This document shows positions 54,689 through 62,533 of a DNA stretch of 64,000 bases, piece by piece. Positions within the stretch are counted from its first letter, which is position 1; every line of letters begins with the position of its first letter. Below the pieces are notes generated by a model. It had not been told where the DNA came from. It saw nothing but the letters and a program-made list of their open reading frames with translations, and did not search any database. The stretch is taken from the NCBI RefSeq assembly GCF_900103535.1, contig NZ_FNHQ01000011.1, forward strand, positions 21,976-85,975, written 5' to 3'. The position numbers were made by a program, and so were the translations under genes. The DNA comes from Megasphaera paucivorans (GTDB taxonomy: Bacteria; Bacillota; Negativicutes; Veillonellales; Megasphaeraceae).

Positions 54689-55303
54689 CTATGCCTTCGC
54701 TATTAAATGGTCAATATCCGCTTCCAACAGTTTTATTGCCATAGGAATGTCCTTCTTTTCCAAATAATCGACAACAGCTAAGTGCAAATCCATCGTAGAA
54801 AAAACTTTTGCCTGTACAAAATAAATGGTTTCAACATATAAAATATTTTTAAGTATTTCGTATGCATACATATTTTCATTTAAAGAAAATATCTTTAAAT
54901 GAAATTTGCAGTTATGCCGCCATCTTGTCATATAGTCATCAGAAGGACATCCAGCATACTGCTCACAGATATCTCTAAGTTCTCGCAGATCTTCTGCTTT
55001 GATTCTATCCGCACTGCGTTCTAAAAAAGCAGGTTCCATAATTGCGCGGTAACGCTGTAATTCCATAATAAGTTTTTTGTCCGGACACATAATTTTATAG
55101 CCTTGTCTAGGAATACTGACCAAAAATTTTTTCCCGGTCAATTGGAGCAATGCTTCTCTGATAGGCGCTCTGCTCATCTGGTATTTTTCCATCAGAAATT
55201 TTTCTGTTAAAACGGTATCCGCAGAATATACTCCATTAATTATATCTGTAAATAATTGCACGTAAACTTGATCTTTTAAAGTAGTGCGAGATGTATTCTT
55301 CAT
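54689..55303 (-). CDS. GntR-family regulator, FadR (FCD) subgroup
   Basis: 204 residues. Winged helix: TLKDQVYVQLFTDIINGVYSADTVLTEKFLMEKYQMSRAPIREALLQL. The C-terminal FCD effector domain has LRDICEQYAG ... RWRHNCKFHLKIFSL with the Asp/His metal-site pattern (H in NCKFH). I start it at 55303 because the promoter -10 is at 55332-55337, upstream openings precede the transcription start, and GGGGGA lies before this ATG. FCD ligands are usually small organic acids or amino acids. It is directly downstream of the cysteine cluster on the same strand. Confidence 0.88.
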   Translation of the reverse strand: MKNTSRTTLKDQVYVQLFTDIINGVYSADTVLTEKFLMEKYQMSRAPIREALLQLTGKKFLVSIPRQGYKIMCPDKKLIMELQRYRAIMEPAFLERSADRIKAEDLRELRDICEQYAGCPSDDYMTRWRHNCKFHLKIFSLNENMYAYEILKNILYVETIYFVQAKVFSTMDLHLAVVDYLEKKDIPMAIKLLEADIDHLIAKA

Positions 55304-55331
55304 GTTCAGCCGTCCCCCTGTCTTATTTTCC

Positions 55332-55361
55332 ATTATATCCTGCAATTTTTTTAAAAGTCAA
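55332..55361 (-). promoter_or_regulatory. Promoter of the GntR/FCD gene
   Basis: Minus strand TTGACT (55356-55361), 18 nt, TATAAT (55332-55337). Confidence 0.7.
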
Positions 55362-55390
55362 GTTTATGCAGTTTTATCACTGAATATTAC

Positions 55391-55447
55391 AAAAACCCCC
55401 TTTATCACAGCTTCATAAAAAAATTCACTGCGATAAAAGGAGTTTTT
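55391..55447 (-). terminator. Terminator of the cysteine-catabolism operon
   Basis: AAAAACCCCCTTTATCACAG pairs with CTGCGATAAAAGGAGTTTTT with a few mismatches, followed by T5 on the minus strand; about 60 nt after the YkvI-like gene. Confidence 0.8.
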
Positions 55448-55505
55448 AATTTTAAAAATAATTCATTTCAACGACACTGAAAAAAATCTATTGAGTTATA
55501 TTTTC

Positions 55506-56627
55506 CTAAACAGACATATTGCCTTCCCCTTTTTCTGTTTTATCAGAACCATTTTTTAATCTAATTTCCTTAGCAACCATTAAAACCGCAAAGACAATAG
55601 CCGCATACCCGGTGATGGGAAACAAAAGATTAACCAGTTTATCAAACGGAATGGTACTGCCAAAAAACATGCCTATACCAGTTAATACAACCGCAATACT
55701 ATTGAATTTCTTTGTTTTATCTACGGCAAATTTACGGACAACCATCAATAAAACAGAGGCAACAGCAGAATAAATACATAAGACAATAATAACGGTAAAC
55801 GCTAATGCCAAAACCGGCGAAACTTGATTGGCAATAGCTAAAGTAGGAACCTGTTGTCCTACAATAATATCGTGATACACAATTTCAGCAAATACCAAAA
55901 ATAAGATAGCGATAGTAAACAAAATGCCGCCAGTTATCGCCCCGGCACGTGCTTCACATTTGTTTGCCGCTTTTAATCCGCAAGTAACTTGAAACGGCGT
56001 ACTCATCATCAAAGCTAAAAAGGCATACAAGGCCCCGGACCAAGCCCAATTGCCAGAAGCGGATTTAAAACCTAGCTGCGGCATCAACGCGCTTCCCTGT
56101 ATAAGCATATCAGGCTTTGCCAGAGCCGTTGCCACTGCCGCAATTCCAATAATGACCACAAAAAAAATTTTAATAGGGCCTATCACTCCGATGATATTAA
56201 TTAACTTATCTACTCCCAGCAATACGGTAAGTAAGGAAAGTATTCCGATAAATCCTGTACCGAGATATTCGGGAACTACATAATATTGATGAATAGTAGC
56301 ACCGCCGCCGGCCATCATCACAACAAATATACCGTAACTTAAAATTACACTAAACCAAATATATACTTGTCCTAAATATTTCCCACAATAGTATTCAAAA
56401 ACATTATAAGGATTTGAAAATTTCTCACGGTTTCCTGCATTCCATAAAATATAAGAGAACGTACAAATTAAAGCACAGCAGACAAAGGCTGCCCACAGAC
56501 CATTAATACCATTTACCGCAAAAAACTGAAGAACTTCCTGACCCGTTGAAAATCCTGCACCTATCCAATATGCGCATATAGCACCGGCCAATATAAACAC
56601 CTTTTTAAATCGGATTCTATTTTCCAT
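55506..56627 (-). CDS. YkvI-like membrane transporter (APC superfamily)
   Basis: 373 residues with about ten membrane helices, starting MENRIRFKKVFILAGAICAYWIGAGFSTGQEVLQFF, the typical YkvI start with a broken first helix. GGGAG 8 nt upstream supports the ATG at 56627. Function in B. subtilis is unknown. It is the third gene after the ATC-hydrolase family gene and cysteine desulfidase, so uptake of a cysteine-related compound or export of a product is a reasonable guess. Confidence 0.8.
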   Translation of the reverse strand: MENRIRFKKVFILAGAICAYWIGAGFSTGQEVLQFFAVNGINGLWAAFVCCALICTFSYILWNAGNREKFSNPYNVFEYYCGKYLGQVYIWFSVILSYGIFVVMMAGGGATIHQYYVVPEYLGTGFIGILSLLTVLLGVDKLINIIGVIGPIKIFFVVIIGIAAVATALAKPDMLIQGSALMPQLGFKSASGNWAWSGALYAFLALMMSTPFQVTCGLKAANKCEARAGAITGGILFTIAILFLVFAEIVYHDIIVGQQVPTLAIANQVSPVLALAFTVIIVLCIYSAVASVLLMVVRKFAVDKTKKFNSIAVVLTGIGMFFGSTIPFDKLVNLLFPITGYAAIVFAVLMVAKEIRLKNGSDKTEKGEGNMSV

Positions 56628-56755
56628 TATGTCATCTCCCGTCAAATATACGTATTGTTTTCCTTATGGTTTCCTATACACAACATGCAGCAGAGTAGTG
56701 TCTATATGCAATTAGACTTACTCAGCTGCATGGCCGTACATACGTATTGCAGAGC

Positions 56756-58021
56756 TCACGCCCCTAACATAATATTTAAAATTTCGATATCCGTACTTTT
56801 CATGCCCACGCGGCCTACACGGCCAACATTTTGTACCGTTTGTTCCGCGCTCGTTTCAACCAACCCTTCGCCAAAGGGAAAACACCGATTGCGTTTAGCC
56901 ATTTCATATCCTAAAATACCGGCATCAACAGCACTGGCAATTTTAGCAGCACAAGACGCTTTTGCACCATCGCATACAATCCCGCCAACATCTCCGATTG
57001 CATTTATCAATGTATGTTCGATAACTTCCAGCGTTTCTCCGTAAAGATAGGCGATCCCACAACCTGCGGCAGCTCCCGCAGATACAGCGCCGCAATACGC
57101 AGAAAGATTACCAATAAAAAATTTTTGATATAGTGCCATTAAATTCGTTAGTACCAAGGAGCGATAGAGGAGTTCTTCAGACGCCCCGGTTTCTTTCGCA
57201 TAAACCACGAGAGGCATCGTACAAGTAATCCCTTGATTACCACTTCCGGAATTGATAACTACGGGCATAGAACACCCATTCATTCTGGCATCGGAACCAG
57301 CTGCAGCCGCAGCTCTTGCTTTTGTCCGAATACCTTGCTCTTCCGCCGACAATAACGTTCTACCCACAGCCGCCCCCCAGTCATGAATCAAGCCTTCATG
57401 AGAAATCGCCGTATTATACTCAATTTGGCGGCCTATCACCTCACGTACATCATTCATATTAACTTCATTGGCAAATGTATATATGTCTTTAATATTAAGT
57501 TTGCTCTTATCGCCTGCCCGCGATTCAGATATATCCGGTTGGGAAAATAAAATATCGCTATTCTTTTGAATAAGTGCTACATGATCATCATTGGTACGGA
57601 TTTCTACAATTACCGTGTCTAACCCACGTTTTAATTCAACACGGATAAATAGATTTTCTACCCCTTCTGCCAATTCACATGTACAAAAATCAGTGAGACA
57701 CAATTTTTTTGTTTTTTCTATGGCATCCTCATCGGCTTCGGCAATAACCTCCAAACCTTTTTCCGATTTTCCTGTCAAAACACCCAAAATTGCAGCAGGT
57801 GCAATGCCTTTTTGGCCACCGGAATTAGGAACCACGACACCTTTTACGTTTTTGATGATATTCCCGCTGCAGCACACAACCATATGCTCCGGTATCATGC
57901 CTAGTACTTCCCGGGCCTTTGCTGCGCATAATGCCACGGCAATCGGTTCAGTGCAGCCCATAGACGGAATAAGTTCTTCCTTCAGGATAGTAAGATAATT
58001 AGTATATTGTTTTGTATCCAT
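56756..58021 (-). CDS. L-cysteine desulfidase (CyuA/CdsB; UPF0597)
   Basis: 421 residues. Cys positions typical of the 4Fe-4S family: SMGCTEPIAVAL, NQGITCTMPLVVYAKETGAS and GGIVCDGAKASCAAKI. Close to the serine-dehydratase alpha fold; family members split L-cysteine to pyruvate, H2S and ammonia. It lies 24 nt after the ATC-hydrolase family gene. In Clostridioides difficile a desulfidase of this family is controlled by a sigma-54 activator (CdsR), and a sigma-54 activator is encoded divergently here. Confidence 0.9.
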   Translation of the reverse strand: MDTKQYTNYLTILKEELIPSMGCTEPIAVALCAAKAREVLGMIPEHMVVCCSGNIIKNVKGVVVPNSGGQKGIAPAAILGVLTGKSEKGLEVIAEADEDAIEKTKKLCLTDFCTCELAEGVENLFIRVELKRGLDTVIVEIRTNDDHVALIQKNSDILFSQPDISESRAGDKSKLNIKDIYTFANEVNMNDVREVIGRQIEYNTAISHEGLIHDWGAAVGRTLLSAEEQGIRTKARAAAAAGSDARMNGCSMPVVINSGSGNQGITCTMPLVVYAKETGASEELLYRSLVLTNLMALYQKFFIGNLSAYCGAVSAGAAAGCGIAYLYGETLEVIEHTLINAIGDVGGIVCDGAKASCAAKIASAVDAGILGYEMAKRNRCFPFGEGLVETSAEQTVQNVGRVGRVGMKSTDIEILNIMLGA

Positions 58022-58045
58022 AACAATACTCCTTAATTAGAATTT

Positions 58046-58549
58046 TTATTTCTTTTTAGAATATGTGATATGGCAAGTCGGACACCCATTCGCTATCGTA
58101 TCACCCAATTCAAAATCATAACCCATCGCTTTTGCAATATTCCGATCTCCATCCATGGCAATATCACAAAGCTTTTCGCAAGCAGCTTCGTCAAAACCCA
58201 ATTTCTGCCATGCCTTCAACAGTGGGCAATAATGAAAATGCATTTCTAATTTATCTGCATTTTTTGTGACATATTCAAGTTCAAAAGTTTTGACAGCATC
58301 AGGTGGTAAAAAAGTATCCCCAAAAACGCTCAAATCATCCGGATTAGGACACGCTTCTTTTATCTCATTTCCTTGCATCACTCCCGTGGCAGCAACCGCT
58401 TCACGAATAATTTTTTCTGCAAACTCAGCCTTACCCGCTTCACATGCTTTTACATACGTCAGACCGGTCCAGGTCGCACGATGTTCTGTAGCACTGCGAC
58501 GTACATTTACCATCGCATCATCATTAATTTTCGATTCATTTTTTATCAT
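58046..58549 (-). CDS. L-2-amino-thiazoline-4-carboxylic acid hydrolase family protein
   Basis: 167 residues from the ATG at 58549 (AGGAGG 7 nt upstream; the opening to 58567 includes this site). The C-terminal part reads FHYCPLLKAWQKLGFDEAACEKLCDIAMDGD and ends GDTIANGCPTCHITYSKK, the Cys/His pattern I know for the ATC hydrolase family (PF14196). The type enzyme opens the thiazoline ring of L-ATC to N-carbamoyl-L-cysteine in Pseudomonas. The family is broad and many members lack known function. First gene of the operon with cysteine desulfidase and the YkvI-like transporter, and 4 kb from a carbamoylase. Confidence 0.75.
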   Translation of the reverse strand: MIKNESKINDDAMVNVRRSATEHRATWTGLTYVKACEAGKAEFAEKIIREAVAATGVMQGNEIKEACPNPDDLSVFGDTFLPPDAVKTFELEYVTKNADKLEMHFHYCPLLKAWQKLGFDEAACEKLCDIAMDGDRNIAKAMGYDFELGDTIANGCPTCHITYSKKK

Positions 58550-58571
58550 TTTAAAACCTCCTGTCAACTTT

Positions 58572-58610
58572 TAGCTGTATGGAAATAACGCGTTTATTTC
58601 CATACAGCTA
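58572..58610. other. 17-bp inverted repeat in the leader of the cysteine-catabolism operon
   Basis: Arms TAGCTGTATGGAAATAA (58572-58588) and TTATTTCCATACAGCTA (58594-58610) with a 5-nt centre. It lies in the 5' untranslated region, just upstream of the ribosome site of the first gene. No T-run follows, so an attenuator hairpin is not obvious; an operator or mRNA-stability stem is possible. Confidence 0.7.
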
Positions 58611-58635
58611 TATTATATTTTTTACGGCTCGAGCT

Positions 58636-58673
58636 TATATCGTGATAATATCACGATATAATTTTAATGTCAA
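58636..58673 (-). promoter_or_regulatory. Promoter of the cysteine-catabolism operon with a 25-bp palindromic operator over the -10 box
   Basis: Minus strand TTGACA (58668-58673), 17 nt, TATTAT (58645-58650). The -10 lies inside a perfect palindrome with arms TATATCGTGAT (58636-58646) and ATCACGATATA (58650-58660) around AAT. This is the layout of a repressor operator. It does not match a CRP (GTGA-N6-TCAC) or Zur (7-1-7) site exactly, though it shares the TCGT..ACGA edges of Zur boxes. Confidence 0.75.
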
Positions 58674-58679
58674 TATTTT

Positions 58680-59547
58680 TAAATATTTGTTTATAATATT
58701 CTATTTACGTTATTTTAAATTATTATTTTATGAATTTATTCTATTATTTTTAATATTTTAAATAATGCTAATCATATCACAAGAATTCAATGAATTACAA
58801 TCACTTATTTTATATATATTATTTTTGCATTATAAATCAGTAATGATACCCTCTCACTGTAACGTCCCGCAACGTAAGAAAATAAAGATGACCGATACTC
58901 TTATTCCACCTCCATATATATTTTAACGATCATTGTATTGCATAAATAATCTTTTATTATTTATCGTATAATTCAATGACGCAGGTCGTGTTTTTGTAAA
59001 TATTTTTTAATACCTTCGCAGATTCTGTATGAAATTATCCATTAAAAATGTTTATTCATAGCGGACATGTAAAAAATTAAAAAACACGAACGCTGTTCGT
59101 TATATTTATATTAAAAATAATATTTTTTCTTTACCCATTTATTTATGTTGCTATAAATAGATTAAATTCACATTTTTTGTTCATGATTTAAAAAAATAAA
59201 TAAATCAAACGTTCAAATTTTAAAAACAAATTTCTCTTGACAGTGTACATTTTATGGGGTTATAATTTTTAATGCAAAAAAAGAATTAATGAAATGTATC
59301 TTTAGTATAATTATTTTAGGTGTTTTCATATCTGTACTATTTCGTTTTACAAGATGCATAATAATACATTTATTCGAATTATTTTTTTATTTTTATTCAT
59401 GACCATTTATTATCTCTGTTATTTTTATGATTTGCCAACATAGTATAAAACAATTTAGATTTGATTTAACTATGTAATCATTTTTTCAGCAGGTGTATAC
59501 CCTTAGAAAGAAGAAAGTATACATACAGTATGAGGAGGTACTATATC
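58680..59547. other. Long AT-rich intergenic region between the cysteine operon and the sigma-54 activator
   Basis: About 870 nt, strongly AT-rich. On the plus strand a consensus promoter is seen: TTGACA (59237-59242), 18 nt, TATAAT (59261-59266). It would transcribe toward the activator with a leader of about 275 nt. A 37-codon hydrophobic ORF (59289-59402) follows this promoter but has no good ribosome site. A short hairpin ACGAAC/GTTCGT is at 59086-59100. I found no -24/-12 element facing the cysteine operon. Confidence 0.5.
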
Positions 59548-61110
59548 ATGGAAACAATATGCTTTAAAATTCCCAATGTAGATCGAATTGGTTTAGTACA
59601 AGATGTATCAAAAATATTAACCGCATATCATATCAATATTTTATCGATGGAAGTGCAGCTCAATTCCTTATATGTAGAAATTGAACAATTATCGAAAGAA
59701 AAAATAATCTTAGTTTTCGACAAGCTGAAAAGCATTTCCAGTATCATTGATGTGCAAAAAATTAATTATATGCCTCGACAGCAGCGTACTCAAGAACTGC
59801 GAGCTATCTTATCTTCTATAAGTGATGGTATTATTGCTATTGATAGCAATCAGCGAATTACACAATATAATCCGGTAGCCGAAGAAATTGTTCGCCTGCC
59901 TTATAATACAGTAATCGGCCATCAATTCGCCGAAATATTTCCTTCCGACCTTCCCTTATTGGAAACCTTAAAACAGGGAACGACATATGATAATCGGGAA
60001 ATAATTCTAAAACAAACGAGCAGTCATTATTCAACAAGCGGACGACCTATCGTAGATACGGCAGGAAAAATAAACGGTGCCGTGGCTCTTCTTAAAGATA
60101 TCGGCGAAGTTCGTAAATTAGTTGCTTCCTTTACCAGCAGAAAACAGCATGTTTTTCATGACATTGTATATCAAAGCGACACAATGCAGCAGGTTGTGGA
60201 CACTATCAACACAATTGCAAACGGTATTTCTACCGTGTTTATCAGAGGTGAAACCGGCACCGGTAAGGAACTTGTAGCTCGAGCAATTCACATGACATCG
60301 CCTCGGTCACAGAAAAAATTTGTTCCTATTAATTGTGCTGCTATTCCGGAATCATTGCTGGAAAGTGAATTATTCGGCTATGCAAAAGGCGCGTTTACCG
60401 GAGCCGATAAAAATGGCAAACCTGGATTATTTGAATTTACTGACGGCGGGACGCTTTTTTTAGATGAAATCGGTGAAATGCCTATGGCACTGCAAGCCAA
60501 ACTGCTGCGAGTATTGCAAGAACGAACGGTTAGACGAATAGGAAGTTTAGAAGAACGGCCCATTGATGTGCGAATCATCGCCGCTACGAATCAGAATATA
60601 AAAAAAATGATTGACACCGGAAAATTCCGTGAGGATTTATATTATCGTTTAAACGTTATTCCATTATATGTTCCGCCCTTACGAGAACGCAGCACAGATA
60701 TCCCGCTGCTGGCACAAGATTTTTTACAACATTTCTCTATCAGATTTCAAAAAAGTGTATGTACCATCAGTGAAACTGCCATGTCTAAATTAATGCAATA
60801 CGATTGGCCGGGCAATGTCCGAGAATTAGAAAATGTAATGGAAAGAGCTGTAAATGTAGTAACTGGTACTATCATTTTACAAGAACACATCGTTTTTGAT
60901 TCTGATTTTAAACGCGACAATTCACAACTTTCTCAACAACACATTCATTCTACCCTTACAGAAGCTATATCTCATTTAGAATATGATATGCTGGTCCAGG
61001 CTATGAAGCAGTACCATAGCTCTCGCAGTTTAGGCCGTGCTTTAGGAATATCTCATACAGCTATTATAAAAAAGATGCACAAATATAACTTAAAGTTCTC
61101 ACAAAAATGA
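59548..61110 (+). CDS. Sigma-54-dependent activator with ACT, PAS, AAA+ and Fis-type HTH domains (TyrR/CdsR-like)
   Basis: 520 residues. An N-terminal ACT-like domain (CFKIPNVDRIGLVQDVSKILTAY; about 1-75), a PAS domain (about 80-195), then the AAA+ domain with Walker A GETGTGKE, the sigma-54 contact loop GAFTGADK, Walker B GGTLFLDEIGEM and R-fingers. The C-terminal helix-turn-helix is LGRALGISHTAIIKKMHKY. The ACT domain suggests amino-acid sensing. The start at 59548 has AGGAGG 9 nt upstream. Targets are likely the alanine dehydrogenase gene (possible -24/-12 at 61216-61231) and perhaps the divergent cysteine operon. Confidence 0.9.
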   Translation: METICFKIPNVDRIGLVQDVSKILTAYHINILSMEVQLNSLYVEIEQLSKEKIILVFDKLKSISSIIDVQKINYMPRQQRTQELRAILSSISDGIIAIDSNQRITQYNPVAEEIVRLPYNTVIGHQFAEIFPSDLPLLETLKQGTTYDNREIILKQTSSHYSTSGRPIVDTAGKINGAVALLKDIGEVRKLVASFTSRKQHVFHDIVYQSDTMQQVVDTINTIANGISTVFIRGETGTGKELVARAIHMTSPRSQKKFVPINCAAIPESLLESELFGYAKGAFTGADKNGKPGLFEFTDGGTLFLDEIGEMPMALQAKLLRVLQERTVRRIGSLEERPIDVRIIAATNQNIKKMIDTGKFREDLYYRLNVIPLYVPPLRERSTDIPLLAQDFLQHFSIRFQKSVCTISETAMSKLMQYDWPGNVRELENVMERAVNVVTGTIILQEHIVFDSDFKRDNSQLSQQHIHSTLTEAISHLEYDMLVQAMKQYHSSRSLGRALGISHTAIIKKMHKYNLKFSQK

Positions 61111-61133
61111 TTTAATGGAATGATTTGATACCA

Positions 61134-61176
61134 TTGGACACAAAAGTTTCCATCTATTGGAAACTTTTGTGTCCAA
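61134..61176. other. 19-bp perfect inverted repeat between the activator gene and ald
   Basis: Arms TTGGACACAAAAGTTTCCA (61134-61152) and TGGAAACTTTTGTGTCCAA (61158-61176), 5-nt loop. It lies 24 nt after the activator stop, so it could be its terminator, though no strong T-run follows. It is also 66-108 nt upstream of the inferred ald transcription start, where a sigma-54 activator site would lie. Confidence 0.65.
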
Positions 61177-61215
61177 TTTATATTGTAAAACCCGTAATTA
61201 CAAGTCTTACTTGTT

Positions 61216-61231
61216 TGGCACAATTATTTCA
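61216..61231 (+). promoter_or_regulatory. Candidate sigma-54 (-24/-12) promoter of ald
   Basis: TGGCAC-N5-TTTCA. The GG at -24 and the C at -12 are present; the G of the -12 GC is replaced by T. No sigma-70 promoter is evident nearby, and a GAFTGA activator gene lies directly upstream. Confidence 0.45.
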
Positions 61232-61295
61232 TATATTTGTATAGGTGGAACAATACGTATTCACTAAACTTTATTATATTATTGGAGGGATTTAT

Positions 61296-62408
61296 ATGAT
61301 CGTAGGTACGGTAAAAGAAATTAAAGACAATGAATTTCGAATTGGATTAACTCCTGCAGGATGCCACGCACTAAAAACTGCCGGACATACTGTATTAGTT
61401 GAAAAAGGTGCCGGAGAAGGCAGTGGATTTTCAGATGCTATTTATAAAGAAGCAGGTGCTACGCTTCTTTCCAAACGGGAAGTATTTGATCAGTCCGACA
61501 TGATCGTCAAGGTAAAAGAACCGCTTCCCCCGGAATATGATATGTTCCATCCGGGCCAAATACTGTTTACCTATTTGCACCTTGCCCCCGAACCAGCATT
61601 AACAAAAGCATTGTTAAATCACCAAGTTGTCGGCATCGCATATGAAACAATCCGTGATAGAAACAACACGCTGCCCTTACTATCACCAATGAGTCGTGTA
61701 GCCGGCAGAATGTCTGTACAATTAGGTGCACAATACTTAGAAAAACAATATGGTGGCAAAGGTGTTGTTCTCGGCGGAGTTCCCGGTACAGAACCGGGGC
61801 AGGTAGTTATCATAGGCGGTGGCACGGTAGGAACAAATGCAGCTAAAATGGCTGTCGGTTTAGGTGCCAAAGTAGCCGTTCTTGATATGAATCCGGAACG
61901 GTTAGCCTATTTAGATGATATGTTTGGCGGCAGAGTAGAAACCATTGTTTCTAATTCCTACATCACGGCACAATGGGTTAAAAAAGCCGATTTATTAGTC
62001 AGCTGCATATTAATTCCAGGAGCTATGACTCCTAAAGTAGTAACAGAAGCAATGGTAAAAACAATGGAACCCGGTTCTGTAATTGTAGACGTAGCCATTG
62101 ACCAAGGCGGCGGTGTAGAAACCTGTGATAAGATCACAACCCATACCGATCCAATCTACATTAAACACGGAGTCATCCATTATGCGGTAGCCAATATTCC
62201 CGGAGCAGTTCCTCGCACATCTACTATAGCTCTGACAAATTCCACCCTGCCATATGCATTAAGCATCGCCAATAAAGGCTGGAAAAAAGCATTGCAGGAT
62301 GACCCGGGATTAGCAAAAGGTCTAAATACTGTCGATGGGAAAGTAACATTTAAAGCGGTATCCGATGCACTGAATCTGGATTATACACCTGTAGAACACA
62401 TACTTTAA
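61296..62408 (+). CDS. ald: Alanine dehydrogenase
   Basis: 370 residues. It begins MIVGTVKEIKDNEFRIGLTP, typical of Ald; the substrate Lys is in VKVKEPLPPE, the His in HLAPEPALT, and the NAD fold in VVIIGGGTVGTNAAKMAVGLGAKV. It oxidatively deaminates L-alanine to pyruvate and ammonia (reversible). GGAGGG supports the ATG at 61296; the opening to 61245 precedes the promoter. Followed by a terminator. Confidence 0.95.
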   Translation: MIVGTVKEIKDNEFRIGLTPAGCHALKTAGHTVLVEKGAGEGSGFSDAIYKEAGATLLSKREVFDQSDMIVKVKEPLPPEYDMFHPGQILFTYLHLAPEPALTKALLNHQVVGIAYETIRDRNNTLPLLSPMSRVAGRMSVQLGAQYLEKQYGGKGVVLGGVPGTEPGQVVIIGGGTVGTNAAKMAVGLGAKVAVLDMNPERLAYLDDMFGGRVETIVSNSYITAQWVKKADLLVSCILIPGAMTPKVVTEAMVKTMEPGSVIVDVAIDQGGGVETCDKITTHTDPIYIKHGVIHYAVANIPGAVPRTSTIALTNSTLPYALSIANKGWKKALQDDPGLAKGLNTVDGKVTFKAVSDALNLDYTPVEHIL

Positions 62409-62428
62409 TAAAATTGTCGTAGGTGCTA

Positions 62429-62477
62429 AAAAGCTGAAAACAAGCGCTCTCCTCAAATCATGTTTTCAGCTTTTTTA
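62429..62477 (+). terminator. Terminator between ald and alr
   Basis: AAAAAGCTGAAAACA (62429-62443) pairs with TGTTTTCAGCTTTTT (62462-62476), followed by T. It suggests alr has its own promoter. Confidence 0.85.
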
Positions 62478-62533
62478 GCAATCTTCAGCTGTATAGTACA
62501 TTCCAGGTGATTTTATGATCGATGGAGGTAATT

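Noticed and set aside
58636..58660. Palindrome as a CRP/FNR or Zur site
   Set aside because: The GTGA/TCAC halves are 5 bp apart instead of 6, and the TCGT/ACGA edges have a 3-bp instead of a 1-bp centre, so neither class fits.
58680..59236. A -24/-12 promoter driving the cysteine operon
   Set aside because: No GG-N10-GC pair is found on the minus strand there, while a good sigma-A promoter is present at 58645-58673.
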